A DNA stretch of 64,000 nucleotides from Gammaproteobacteria bacterium (GCA_016705365.1 JADIYI010000005.1:310001-374000); one strand, 5' to 3'; numbered from the stretch's first letter, positions 23,992 to 33,049 are shown. The notes: generated by a model not told the origin, from the sequence alone. Program-made: numbers and translations.

Positions 23992-26900
23992 ATGTTGCGT
24001 CGCATAGTGATCATTTTCGCAGCGCTTGGCGCGCTAGTCGTGGTGCTGGCGGTTGCCGGTGGCGGATGGTATCTCCACAAGACGGACCAGCTGCTCGTAC
24101 CGCCGCCGGATCCTGCGGGACAGGCGAGTATCGCTTCCCGCGCACTTCCCGAACCGACGCTTGCGGCGCCTGCACCCGACCTGGCTGGAGCTTTCAGCTG
24201 GGATACGATTCTCGCGCCGCCGAAGTCGGCACGCGCGTGGACGCGCTGGTGGTGGCCGGGCGGCGATGTGGACGTCGCCGGACTGACGCGTCAGCTCGAG
24301 GAGCTCGACATGGCCGGTTTCGGTGGGGGCGAAATACAGCCCTTTATCAGCGGCATGATCGCGATAAAGGACCAGCCCACCTGGGACCGGGTCTACGGAT
24401 TCGACAAGCCCGATTACTACCGGACGCTGGACGCCTTGCTGTCGGAGGCCGAGGCGCGCGGCCTGCAGTTCGACCTCACGCATTTCAGCGGCTGGCCACC
24501 GGGGGGTCCCGAGATCAATCTCGATGACAGCCTGACCGTGATCGTATATGGAGAGGAACGCATCTCGGGTGGCAAGAATATCGTGCTCGAGTTGCCGAAG
24601 CCGCAAGCGGGCGCGAGCGAGTACATGTTCACGGCGGTCGAATTCGCGGGTGCGGACTTCATCAATTTTCCCTCCGATCATGCCCGGCTGCTGAGCGTTG
24701 TGGCGGCGCATCCGCAGGGGGAACATGCCTGGAGTCCGTACAATCTCGATGACACGGTGCGTCTCGACCCGGATTCCCTGCAGGTACTGACGGACAAGGT
24801 CCAGGACGGAACGCTGCGCTGGGACGCGCCGCCCGGCGAGTGGCAGATCATCGCGAGCTACCTGATGCCCTCCGGCGAAGTGCCGATGGGTGCGGCGCAA
24901 AAACCGCAGGGTTTCGTGGTCGACCATCTGCGCAAGCCGCAGGTGTTGGGGCACTATGAATACGCATACGGAAAACGCACTGGCTTGGCGGCACATTACG
25001 GTAAGGGCTTGCGTGGTTTCTTCAATGACAGCCTGGAGTTCCGCCTGACGCGCATGAGCGTCGAGGACATCCTGTCCGAGTTCCGCGCGCGTCGCGGCTA
25101 TGCGCTCGAACCCTGGCTCCCGGCCATATATGTCGAGGGCAAGGACAGCGTGTATTTCACCGAGATTCTCGACGTACGCGCGGCGCCCGAATTCTCGCTG
25201 ACGGCGCTTGACGATCGTATCCGTCACGATTACCAGAAAACGTTGTCGGATCTGGTGATCGAGCGTTTTGTCGATGGTTCAGCTGCATGGGCGCACAATC
25301 GTGGTCTTGTTTCGCGCGCGCAAAGCTATGGCATGGATATCGACATCCTGCGCGCCCTCGGTGCCAACACGATTCCCGAAACCGAGCAGCTCTGGGCGGG
25401 TGGATCGGACCTGGGTCTGAAGATGGCGAGCTCCGCGGCGGTGCTCTATGGCCGGCCGCTGGTGAGCGCCGAGTCCTTCGTCTGGATCCAGCGCGACTGG
25501 ACCACCACCGCGCGCAAGCTCAAGGCCGCCACTGACAAGCTGTTGCTGGCCGGCGTGAACCACATCATCTACCATGGAACGCCATACTCCTGGAGCGGAG
25601 GGCCCGACAAGCCCTTCGGCGAGGAGGGCTGGTCGCCGTTCAGCGGCCCGCAGAACCCCGCTCATTTCTCCTCGATCGTCGGGCCGGGAAATACCGCGCT
25701 CTGGCCCGATGTGCCCGAAATCAATCGCTATATCGCGCGCAGCCAGAACCTGCTGCGTCAGGGCAAACCCGCGATCGACGTGCTTATCTACTATCCGTTT
25801 CTCGGTTTTCACGGCGCGAACCCGGAGGGTGGCGCAACCGAGCCGCTGCTCAATGGTTCGTTGCCCGACGCGGATCCTCCGGGCGCGGCCATTGAAAGCC
25901 CGTTGCTGACCAGCGGCAAGAAGCTGCTCGATGCGATATTCACCGTTCCTGCCGAACACCAGGACGCGCGCGATGCATGGGTGCGCCAGCTGCAGCCGAT
26001 CGTGCGCGAGCTCGACGCTCGCGGCATCAGCTGGGGCTGGGTCAACGACCATGCGCTGCAGCATGGGGATGTCGGTGTGCGCAAGCTGCCGGCGTCAGGC
26101 GGCAGCTACGGGGCAATATTGCTCGCCGATGCGCCGATGATCGAACAGCAAACGCTGGATGCGCTCGCGGGGCTTTCCGCCGCGGGGGTGCCGATCGTGT
26201 TCAGCGGTGAACTGCCTGCGCGCCAGCCCGGCTTTCTCGACGCGGAGAAGGGCGACGGTGAAGTGCGGCAAGGCGTTTCTCGCTTGATCGCGGCCGGTGC
26301 ACAGCACCTGTCTGCGCAAGCCGGGGCGCTTGCAGAGGCGCTGCAATCCCGGCTGGTGTCGCCGCTGCGTCATCTGACAAAGGGCTCGATCCGCAGCTAT
26401 CGCCGGCAGCTCGATCAGGACCAGGACATCATCCTGTTTGCCAATCAGGATGCCGGCAGCACCCGCCTGAAGATCGACCTTGTTGCGGGGCCGCCCTTGT
26501 GGTGGTTCGATGCGATGAGTGGTGCGGCGTGGCCGGCCGAAACCGCGGATGGCGAGCTGTCGCTGTCCTTGCGCGGCTTCGAGAGCCGTTTCCTGGTTCG
26601 CGGCGTTGCGATGCCGGAATCGATGGCCGCGCGCGAATCCGATGGCGCGGCTAGCGAGCATGCCACGCGCCGCTGGGCGCTCACCGATTGGTCGCTTGCG
26701 ATCGACGGGCAACCGGGTGTGCGCAAGACGCTCGCCGACTGGCGCGATGATCCGCAATTGCGCCACGCCGTCGGTCCGGGTGTCTACACGCACGCTTTCA
26801 CGCTCGATGCACCTGTGGCCGGCGCGCGTTACCTGCTCGATCTTGGGCTGGTGCAGGGCTCGGCGCTGGTGCGGGTCAACGGCGCGGACATCGGACGCGC

Positions 26901-27111
26901 GAGCATGCCGCCGTTCCTGCTCGATATCGGCGCGGCCCTGCTGCCGGGAGAGAACACCATACAGATCGAGGTGCTTGCACCGTTGCGTAACCACTTTGCG
27001 GGACGTGGGCTGAACGGTGATCCGCGCTATGCCCACATGAAGGTATATGCGAACCAGTTGGTCGCCGCAGGGCTGGTGGGTCCGGTCAGCGTCGCGGAGC
27101 TTGGGCAGTAG
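23992..27111 (+). CDS. GH106 family alpha-L-rhamnosidase
   Basis: A large glycosidase of 1039 residues, the usual size for GH106, which removes terminal alpha-L-rhamnose from oligosaccharides and glycosides. I use ATG 23992, preceded by GGGAG. MLRRIVIIFAALGALVVVLA is a membrane anchor or signal, so it works in the periplasm or on the membrane. The family start PRSARAWTRWWWPGG-like segment is at about residues 75-92, then MAGFGGGEIQPF, LQFDLTHFSGWPPGGPE, the catalytic-domain stretch with FFNDSLEF, and ITIPETEQLWAGGSD. A C-terminal beta-sandwich domain (GLVQGSALVRVNGADIGRAS) matches the usual carbohydrate-binding fold. It follows the TonB receptor by 148 bp and supplies free rhamnose to the pathway. 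Confidence 0.87.
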   Translation: MLRRIVIIFAALGALVVVLAVAGGGWYLHKTDQLLVPPPDPAGQASIASRALPEPTLAAPAPDLAGAFSWDTILAPPKSARAWTRWWWPGGDVDVAGLTRQLEELDMAGFGGGEIQPFISGMIAIKDQPTWDRVYGFDKPDYYRTLDALLSEAEARGLQFDLTHFSGWPPGGPEINLDDSLTVIVYGEERISGGKNIVLELPKPQAGASEYMFTAVEFAGADFINFPSDHARLLSVVAAHPQGEHAWSPYNLDDTVRLDPDSLQVLTDKVQDGTLRWDAPPGEWQIIASYLMPSGEVPMGAAQKPQGFVVDHLRKPQVLGHYEYAYGKRTGLAAHYGKGLRGFFNDSLEFRLTRMSVEDILSEFRARRGYALEPWLPAIYVEGKDSVYFTEILDVRAAPEFSLTALDDRIRHDYQKTLSDLVIERFVDGSAAWAHNRGLVSRAQSYGMDIDILRALGANTIPETEQLWAGGSDLGLKMASSAAVLYGRPLVSAESFVWIQRDWTTTARKLKAATDKLLLAGVNHIIYHGTPYSWSGGPDKPFGEEGWSPFSGPQNPAHFSSIVGPGNTALWPDVPEINRYIARSQNLLRQGKPAIDVLIYYPFLGFHGANPEGGATEPLLNGSLPDADPPGAAIESPLLTSGKKLLDAIFTVPAEHQDARDAWVRQLQPIVRELDARGISWGWVNDHALQHGDVGVRKLPASGGSYGAILLADAPMIEQQTLDALAGLSAAGVPIVFSGELPARQPGFLDAEKGDGEVRQGVSRLIAAGAQHLSAQAGALAEALQSRLVSPLRHLTKGSIRSYRRQLDQDQDIILFANQDAGSTRLKIDLVAGPPLWWFDAMSGAAWPAETADGELSLSLRGFESRFLVRGVAMPESMAARESDGAASEHATRRWALTDWSLAIDGQPGVRKTLADWRDDPQLRHAVGPGVYTHAFTLDAPVAGARYLLDLGLVQGSALVRVNGADIGRASMPPFLLDIGAALLPGENTIQIEVLAPLRNHFAGRGLNGDPRYAHMKVYANQLVAAGLVGPVSVAELGQ

Positions 27112-27203
27112 GTACATCGCCTGCGCTTGAGATGTGCGTGCTCTCGGAATGCGCATGGGAGCAGGCGCCGCCCGCGACAAAAACCGACAGTGAGGAGCAG
27201 GAC

Positions 27204-28172
27204 ATGATCTTGGCGCGGGATCGTATCGAAATCTCGGCCAATGCGCTGCCGCGCCTGCAGGCGCTTTACAGGGAGCGCTACATGCCGGCAGTGCAGCCGC
27301 GTGGACTCGCGCTGCTCGACGAGCGGGTCGCACCACTGCTCGTGCTTGCCGATCGGCTCAACATCTTGTGGCTGCGCACCGCGGTGCTGCTCGCTTCGTG
27401 CTACGACCCGGTGCGTCTTGCGGAGGATCTCGCAGTGGCCCAGATCGTCAGCGATGGACGCATGGAACTCGGACTCGGTTTTGGTTACCGCAATAGGGAA
27501 TTCGCGATGTACGGTCGCCGCGTGGAGGATCGCTTCGATTTCACCTGCACTACAGCGAAGCTGCTCAAACGCGCGTGGACCGGTGAGCCGTTTGACTACG
27601 AGGGGCGCCCGTGCCGGGTTTCCCCGGTGCCCGGCAAGCCAGTCCCGATCCTGCTTGGAGGCATGGCGCCGCGGGTTGCGCGCGCAGCAGCGCAGCTTGC
27701 CGATGGTTTCCTGGTGCCGTTGTTCACGGCGGATGTCTGGCAGCCGTATCGCGACGAGTGCCTGAAACTCGGAAAGCTGGACCCCTGTGCCTACCCGACG
27801 CAGGGGCCGACGTTTCTGTGGATCTCGGAAGAACCCGAGCGGGACTGGGAATGGATCGCGCCCCACGTGCTGCATGTGCTCGACTCCTATTCGCGCTGGA
27901 CCAGCGAGGCCTATGGCAAACCCACGGGGCCTTACGCGGGCGGCATGACCGCTGAGACGGTGCGCCAGAGCGCGGCCTACCATGTGCTGAGACCCGCGCA
28001 AACGGTCGAGCTGGCGCAGGGTCTCGGAGATCACAGTTCGCTCTATCTCACGCCATTGCTGGGCGGCATCGATCCGGCACGGGCCTGGAAGATGCTGCGC
28101 CTGTTCGAGCGCGAAGTGTATCCGCATCTGCCGCGCGGCAACACACCGCGCTGGGGCATGGCCGAGGGCTGA
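27204..28172 (+). CDS. LLM-class (luciferase-like) flavin oxidoreductase with short, unusual N-terminus
   Basis: A 322-residue protein of the bacterial luciferase-like FMN or F420 superfamily. ATG 27204 has GAGGAG about 9 bp before. Recognisable family sequence begins only at residue 40-45: LRTAVLLASCYDPVRLAEDL, QIVSDGRMELGLGFGYRNRE and PVPILLGGMAPRVARAAAQL. The first barrel strand (usually MKFGLF-like) and the next helix are not found in any frame nearby, so the N-terminus is either replaced or deleted. It lies between the rhamnosidase and a VOC/SDR pair; its substrate is unknown. The gene may be a functional divergent member or a damaged one. Confidence 0.7.
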   Translation: MILARDRIEISANALPRLQALYRERYMPAVQPRGLALLDERVAPLLVLADRLNILWLRTAVLLASCYDPVRLAEDLAVAQIVSDGRMELGLGFGYRNREFAMYGRRVEDRFDFTCTTAKLLKRAWTGEPFDYEGRPCRVSPVPGKPVPILLGGMAPRVARAAAQLADGFLVPLFTADVWQPYRDECLKLGKLDPCAYPTQGPTFLWISEEPERDWEWIAPHVLHVLDSYSRWTSEAYGKPTGPYAGGMTAETVRQSAAYHVLRPAQTVELAQGLGDHSSLYLTPLLGGIDPARAWKMLRLFEREVYPHLPRGNTPRWGMAEG

Positions 28173-28235
28173 TGGCGGCGCGGCGCAAATCGAACGTGCC
28201 CCGGAAAAAATTCAGACTGGGGAGGAGCTACTCAT

Positions 28236-28736
28236 ATGGCCATCAAGACATCGGGCATCGATCACATCCACCTCAATGTCCGTGACCTCAAACGCCTGCT
28301 CGGCATCATGAACCGGTTGTTCTGCACCGAGACGACACCAGTCGGTCGTCTCGAGCCGCTTGGCATGTACAACGCGACTATGAAGCTCACGGGAGCCGAC
28401 ACCAGGCAACCGTTTCTTGACCTGTTCCAGCCGGCGAGAGAGGACAGCGATGTCGCAAGGATCATCCGCGACCGGGGTCCCTCGGTTTCCTGCATTTCGT
28501 TTCGCGTCGAGGACATCGATTCCGCCGCGGAACACGCCGCGAGTTGCGGCTTGTGCGAAGTCTCGCGTTTCGGTTTTCGCGGCATGAAACAGGTACAGTA
28601 CGACACGATCGAGGAACTCGGATTCGATCTCGAGTTCGTTGAGTATGCCGCGGATTTCGAGGAGCAGCTCGATGCGATCAAGCTGCGGTTACGGGCCGGC
28701 GAAAGCGTCGATGGATTGAAATATGTGGACCTGTAG
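28236..28736 (+). CDS. VOC (glyoxalase/dioxygenase fold) family protein
   Basis: A 166-residue single-subunit vicinal-oxygen-chelate protein. The start ATG 28236 follows GGAGGAG. A metal-site His is visible in GIDHIHLNVRDLKRLLGIM near the N-terminus, FLDLFQPARE marks the second strand pair, SCISFRVEDIDSAAEHAA begins the second module, and EELGFDLEFVEYA supplies the last Glu. The family covers isomerases, epimerases and dioxygenases; the reaction here is unknown. It is followed 33 bp later by an SDR gene and probably shares the operon of the LLM protein. Confidence 0.75.
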   Translation: MAIKTSGIDHIHLNVRDLKRLLGIMNRLFCTETTPVGRLEPLGMYNATMKLTGADTRQPFLDLFQPAREDSDVARIIRDRGPSVSCISFRVEDIDSAAEHAASCGLCEVSRFGFRGMKQVQYDTIEELGFDLEFVEYAADFEEQLDAIKLRLRAGESVDGLKYVDL

Positions 28737-28769
28737 AAAGAAGCCCGCCCCACGCACCAGGAGCACGAC

Positions 28770-29540
28770 ATGAGCAGCAGACTGAAAGGCAAAGCGATCA
28801 TCGTGATTGGATCCGGCAGCGGTATCGGTGCCGCGACGGCACGCCGCCTCGCGGAGGAGGACGCGCGGGTCTGCGTGGCCGATATCAATATCGAAGGCGC
28901 CGAGACTGTCGCGGCCGGGGTCGTTGCTGACGGCGGCGACGCCTTTTCCCTGTACATCGATCTGGCGGACGAGGGTTCGGTACAGGCAGCGGTTGGCGCG
29001 GCGATCGAGCGTCTCGGCGGTCTCGACGGCGTGCATATCAATGCCGCGGATCTGCACGTGATCATGAGCGACAGCGATGCGCTGAGCGTGGACCTCGAGG
29101 TCTTTGATCGCACGCTGGCCATCAATCTGCGCGGCCATCTGCTGTGCACGCGCGCGGTGCTGCCGCACCTGCTGGCGCGCGGTGGCGGGGCGATCGTCTA
29201 CACCTCCTCCGGCGCCGCGGACTCTGCCGAACCGGTGCGTCCGTCCTACGCGGCCTCGAAGAGCGGTCTGAATGCGCTGATGCGCCACGTGGCCTCGCGT
29301 TGGGGTGCCGAAGGCGTCACTGCGAACTGTGTTGCGCCTGGTTTTACCGTGACGCCGGAGATGGCGGCAAGCGGAAATCTCACACCGGAACTGCTGGACG
29401 GCTTCAAGGCACAACTACCCAATAGCCGTCTCGGCCGTCCCGAGGACATCGCTGGCGTTGTTGCGATGCTGCTCTCCGAGGATGGGCGCTGGATCAACGG
29501 TCAGGTCTTTAACGTAAACGGTGGTGCGCTGATGCGCTGA
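28770..29540 (+). CDS. Short-chain dehydrogenase/reductase (SDR)
   Basis: A 256-residue classical SDR that uses NAD(H) or NADP(H). The cofactor loop is VIGSGSGIGAATARRLAEE, with Asp in CVADINIEGAE suggesting NAD. IVYTSSGAADSAEPVRPSYA and YAASKSGLNALMRHVA give the Ser-Tyr-Lys triad. Because ADLHVIMSDS stands where NNAG is normal (residues 89-98), the active-site Asn motif is altered. The substrate is unknown; in this locus a sugar alcohol or a sugar-derived hydroxy acid is possible. Confidence 0.83.
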   Translation: MSSRLKGKAIIVIGSGSGIGAATARRLAEEDARVCVADINIEGAETVAAGVVADGGDAFSLYIDLADEGSVQAAVGAAIERLGGLDGVHINAADLHVIMSDSDALSVDLEVFDRTLAINLRGHLLCTRAVLPHLLARGGGAIVYTSSGAADSAEPVRPSYAASKSGLNALMRHVASRWGAEGVTANCVAPGFTVTPEMAASGNLTPELLDGFKAQLPNSRLGRPEDIAGVVAMLLSEDGRWINGQVFNVNGGALMR

Positions 29541-29582
29541 TCTCTGCATCCGTGATTATGTGCTTCGAGGCAATGAAAACCG

Positions 29583-30668
29583 ATGACAATGAAGCGCAAT
29601 GCCGGTGTTTGCGTTCTTGCCCTCGTGGCTGCGCTGGCCTCTCTGACCAGCTGCGACGACATGAATGACGAGGGTGCGAATCGGCCCGTCATCGCCGGGG
29701 AGGCGCTCGCGGATCCTGCCGTCATTCAACACGAGAGTTTGTACTATCTCTACGGCACCGCGGCGAATGCGAATCACTACGATGTCTTTGTGTCGCAGGA
29801 CGGACAGTCGTGGGAAAAGCACGGAACCGTCTTCGCCAGGGACAGCAATCTGCTCTGGGCACCGGATGTCTTTCCTGATCCGCCGAGCGGCAGGTTTTAC
29901 CTTTATTATTCGCTCGAATTCAGCGCCGGCGTTGCGGTTGCCGATTCTCCGCTGGGCCCGTTCGTGGACACGGGCATCCTCATCGAGGATGCCATTGACG
30001 CACACATGTATTTCGAGGACGGACATTACTTTCTGTATTACGCGACGACGGGAGAGAAGATCAGGACTCTCGAGCAAATGGGCAAGCGGATATTCGGCGG
30101 AATGCTCGAGAGTCTTTTCGGCGATGAGGAGAGCATGCTCAGCTCTAATATCTATGTTCAGCGCATGCGCTCTCCCACGGAGACCTCCGGCGAAGCCGCG
30201 CTCCTGCTGCAGCCCTCAGAGCCATGGGAAAAGGGTTACAGCATGTGGGTGGTCGAGGCCCCTTGGTTGCTCAAGGAAAAGAACCGCTATTACCTGATGT
30301 ACTCGGGCGGCCCCACGCACGAGAGCAGCTATGCGATCGGCATTGCGACCGCCGACAGTCCGTTGGGTCCATTCCATAAAAGTGCACAGAATCCGCTTCT
30401 GTACAGCACATCCGATGCTGCTGTGTTTGGCAGAAAGGTTGATGGACCGGGCCACCACAGCGTGGTCCGCGAGAACGACGGCAGGTACCGGATCTATTTT
30501 CACCAGAATGCCTCCCGCCTGAACCTCGGCATGGGGAGACGCTATACGGCCCGTGGCGAGTTGCTCATCGATGACGCCGGAACGCTTGAAGTGCGACTCG
30601 GAGACGATTCGCAGTTACCGAGAAATCACGCGGGAACCCGCGGCTCCCGCCATGGCGCACGGCCTTGA
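29583..30668 (+). CDS. GH43-like (five-bladed beta-propeller) glycosidase lipoprotein
   Basis: A 361-residue surface or periplasmic lipoprotein. The signal ends in a lipobox (LASLTSC, Cys at about residue 24), so the protein is probably attached to the outer membrane. The remainder has GH43-type motifs. ADPAVIQHESLYYLYGT holds the probable base Asp, LWAPDVFPDP the second blade, AIDAHMYFEDGHYFLYY the second Asp, WVVEAPWLLKEKNRYYLMYS a probable acid Glu, and DGPGHHSVVRENDG the closing blade. GH43 enzymes act on arabinosides, xylosides and galactosides of plant or algal polysaccharides. The exact activity is open, and the last 20 residues are not family-like. It is last in the plus-strand run. 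Confidence 0.78.
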   Translation: MTMKRNAGVCVLALVAALASLTSCDDMNDEGANRPVIAGEALADPAVIQHESLYYLYGTAANANHYDVFVSQDGQSWEKHGTVFARDSNLLWAPDVFPDPPSGRFYLYYSLEFSAGVAVADSPLGPFVDTGILIEDAIDAHMYFEDGHYFLYYATTGEKIRTLEQMGKRIFGGMLESLFGDEESMLSSNIYVQRMRSPTETSGEAALLLQPSEPWEKGYSMWVVEAPWLLKEKNRYYLMYSGGPTHESSYAIGIATADSPLGPFHKSAQNPLLYSTSDAAVFGRKVDGPGHHSVVRENDGRYRIYFHQNASRLNLGMGRRYTARGELLIDDAGTLEVRLGDDSQLPRNHAGTRGSRHGARP

Positions 30669-30785
30669 GCAACCGGTGATGCTGGTCTTCAGTTTAGGCG
30701 CCGTCGATGATCTGCGGTGGGGCAACGGGACGGAAGTTTTCTGCGAGCTCGGGAATGATGTCGATTCTCCCTTGATGCATGGGAA

Positions 30786-31208
30786 TCAGCTGACGTCCAT
30801 CTGGATTACTTCGTTGATGTGCCCTTCCGGGTCCAGCACGAAGGCGACGCGCAGACCGAATTCGGGGATGTCGCGGATCGGCTCCGGTACGCTGCCTCCG
30901 GCGGCCGTGGCGCGCCCGACCAGTGCTTCCAGATTCTCGGTGACATAGCCCTGCACCGATTCCCCGGCCGATGGGCCGATCGAGTCCATGTACGTGATCA
31001 GGGTCAGCGCCGGTCCGCCCTGGTAGGTCGACTGAAAAGTGATCTCGTCGATAGCGCGACCGAACATCGCATCCTGGTGCCGGTTGAATGGAATCAGCCC
31101 GAACACCTCCTGGTAGAACGCGGCCATCGCGTCGAGGTCGTGCACGAAGGTTTTGGCAAAACCGTATTGCGTCGCACGAGTGGTACCGAATGGGCGGGGG
31201 TCTGTCAT
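30786..31208 (-). CDS. VOC (glyoxalase-like) family protein
   Basis: A 140-residue protein with glyoxalase/bleomycin-resistance fold: TQYGFAKTFVHDLDAMAAFY at the start, FQSTYQGGPALTLITYMD in the first module, LRVAFVLDPEGHINEVIQM at the end with the final Glu metal ligand. The first ligand position seems to be Lys or Phe rather than His, so metal binding is uncertain. Its ATG overlaps the stop of the upstream minus-strand gene (ATGA), so the two are coupled and likely share a pathway. Reaction unknown. Confidence 0.78.
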   Translation of the reverse strand: MTDPRPFGTTRATQYGFAKTFVHDLDAMAAFYQEVFGLIPFNRHQDAMFGRAIDEITFQSTYQGGPALTLITYMDSIGPSAGESVQGYVTENLEALVGRATAAGGSVPEPIRDIPEFGLRVAFVLDPEGHINEVIQMDVS

Positions 31209-32371
31209 CGAAATATCCTTTGCTCATGTTCGTTCTGCGTCGGTTGCGGCCAGTTTCTTCCCGTCTTGTCGAGACCCGGATCATGACCATATGCGACCTG
31301 TGTGTAGAGCGGCGTGACGCTTGCGCCCTCGGGATAGCTGCACGGCCCGCCGATATCGTATGCCGCATTCAGCGTGGCGATGAATTCCGCATCGTGCAGC
31401 GGATCGCTCGGCGTGCTGATCTCGATGCCCTTGGCACGCACGTCATCGATCAGCATGTTGATCGCCTGCTCGTGCGTGAGATCGTGCGTGCCCTCCATGT
31501 TTTTCTTCAGCTCCGTGAAGTCCTCGAACACCTCGGCCGACCAGTGCACCAGGAAGCGCAGTTCGCTCGTGTGGTGGCGCGCGATGACGCGATCGCCGGT
31601 CTTCAGCAGCCAATGATCGCGGTCCGCGGGGTCGCCGGAAAAGCGGGTGCTGAAGTCGAGGCCGGCCGGACGCTGCTGTTCCAGCGCTCCGTTAGCCTCG
31701 CCGCGGTGGAACATCATCTCGTTCTGCACCAGCACGCCACGGTTCCACACCGGCGGGGCCAGGCGTTGCGGCGGCATCAACGGGCCGTCCGGCCAGTAGC
31801 TGAAGCCGCTGTGCGGATCGAGCGAGAACCAGGTGATGACCTGCGCCATCTTGATCAGGTAGTCCGTGAACAGCCCCGACTTGCCCATCACGCTGCACAG
31901 CCACGTCGGCGAATTTTCGTAGCGCACGCCGCGGAAGCTCGGCGAGTCGAGGTGCCCCGGGTCGGTGTTGCCACAGGGTCCATTCACGTTGAACAGCATC
32001 ATCTGCGGCTTGGCGTATTGCGCGCCCCAGTAGGATTTCGCGAGCTCTAGGAAGCAGGCGTTGTAGAAGCAGTCCTCGATCTCGGGATGGAGCGCGGCCG
32101 AGTAGTTGGCGTAGAAGCCGCGAAAGGTCGGCGTCAGGAACATATCCAGCGTGGGTGTGATGCCCGGCGGAAAGCTGCCGGACATGGTCGCCAGCAACTC
32201 GTCTGCCGAGGCGAAGTGTTGCGCAATGATCAGCTTCCAGGGGCCGTGCCGGCGTACCACGTCGAGCAGTCGCTCGCGCTGGTCCTCGGTGTAGACATCG
32301 TGCAGTTCGCGGGGCGGGGCCGCCGGCTGCAGCAGGTCGGACAATTCCTTGCGTCGTGCGTCGCTCAACAT
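31205..32371 (-). CDS. Unrecognised protein with an HxD...H motif, possibly a non-haem iron dioxygenase
   Basis: A 388-residue soluble protein; no signal or membrane segment. The start ATG 32371 has GAGG about 8 bp before. I do not recognise the family. The middle contains NTDPGHLDSPSFRGVRYEN and, about 80 residues later, LVQNEMMFHRGEANG, giving an HxD ... H arrangement as in iron/2-oxoglutarate oxygenases. An Arg (RFLVHWSAEVFED) follows where a 2-oxoglutarate ligand could lie. This reading rests on motif spacing only. It is coupled to the VOC gene. Decayed hydrolase and ligase genes lie upstream on the same strand, so a once larger operon may have shrunk. Confidence 0.6.
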   Translation of the reverse strand: MLSDARRKELSDLLQPAAPPRELHDVYTEDQRERLLDVVRRHGPWKLIIAQHFASADELLATMSGSFPPGITPTLDMFLTPTFRGFYANYSAALHPEIEDCFYNACFLELAKSYWGAQYAKPQMMLFNVNGPCGNTDPGHLDSPSFRGVRYENSPTWLCSVMGKSGLFTDYLIKMAQVITWFSLDPHSGFSYWPDGPLMPPQRLAPPVWNRGVLVQNEMMFHRGEANGALEQQRPAGLDFSTRFSGDPADRDHWLLKTGDRVIARHHTSELRFLVHWSAEVFEDFTELKKNMEGTHDLTHEQAINMLIDDVRAKGIEISTPSDPLHDAEFIATLNAAYDIGGPCSYPEGASVTPLYTQVAYGHDPGLDKTGRNWPQPTQNEHEQRIFR

Positions 32372-32489
32372 GAGTGGTCCTCGTGTGTGGATTGTATTCG
32401 GGGATGGATTGGCAGTGCTTCAGTAATGAGCAGACAGAAAAGCACAGACTTCGCTGATTGCGATTCGCGCCAGTGGCGGCAGGCCGCGC

Positions 32490-32834
32490 GGGCGTGCTCC
32501 GCAACTGCGTCACGGCCCGGCAGTCGTCAGAACCTGCGGGGAAGGGGTGTTCCGGCGCCAGGCGGTAGTCGACCGAAACCAGCATGGAGTTTGCGCCGCG
32601 GGCGAGTGGTTGCGGCAAGGGTTGCGAGCGTGTGGGCGGCCATGGAGGCGCAGCACCGTGACGCCGAGATAGGAACGCGGGTCGTCCTCGCCCAGCTCCT
32701 CGCGTTCGAAGCATGTCAGCACTATCAAGAGCGTTGGCACATTGCCTTCGGTGAGCGCGACTCGCAGATCGGCGGTCGGTGATGGGCAGCGCTGCGGTAT
32801 GGGCGATCGATGAGAGTGGGGCGAGAGCGTTCAT
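32490..32834 (-). pseudogene. Decayed alpha/beta hydrolase (acetyl hydrolase/HSL type)
   Basis: The minus strand encodes MNALAPLSSIAHTAALPITD from an ATG at 32834, then after frame changes VPTLLIVLTCFEREEL and finally GANSMLVSVDYRLAPEHPFP, with AGSDDCRAVTQ. The last part is the unmistakable oxyanion-region sequence of hormone-sensitive-lipase-like hydrolases. The Ser nucleophile region and the His end are missing. The frame breaks and a length near 110 codons against about 310 show a fossil. Confidence 0.7.
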
Positions 32835-32937
32835 TTGAATCTCGGGTTGCGGTGGGGCAACGTAGTGACTATTGAGCATTCTAGCAGTGGCGACGGTTAA
32901 TTTACTTACAAATATATTAAATATTTCACGAGATCCT

Positions 32938-33049
32938 TTCCGGTTGGCGTGGCATGCTGATAAAGGTAAAACGTGCGGAGATTGCGCGTGAGGATCTTGC
33001 CGCCGGGATTGCGCGGCAGGGCGTCGGTGAAATCACCCGCTTTGGACAC
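32938..33049 (-). pseudogene. C-terminal fossil of an AMP-forming acyl-CoA synthetase
   Basis: The minus strand reads DFTDALPRNPGGKILTRNLR in one frame. PRNPxGKILxR is the C-terminal lysine motif of AMP-dependent CoA ligases. Only about 37 codons remain of some 500. It lies just upstream of, and divergent from, an acyl-CoA dehydrogenase gene, so it may be the remainder of a fatty-acyl activation gene. No other gene is seen between 32835 and 33293. Confidence 0.65.

Noticed and set aside
31205..32371. Naming the HxD protein a phytanoyl-CoA dioxygenase
   Set aside because: The His-Asp-His pattern fits loosely, but the flanking family sequence is not recognisable, so I left the function open.
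31692..32879. A 395-codon minus-strand reading joining the hydrolase fossil to the dioxygenase-like gene
   Set aside because: Only the part near 32500-32600 has family sequence; the rest is a wrong-frame reading of the intact gene below 32371.
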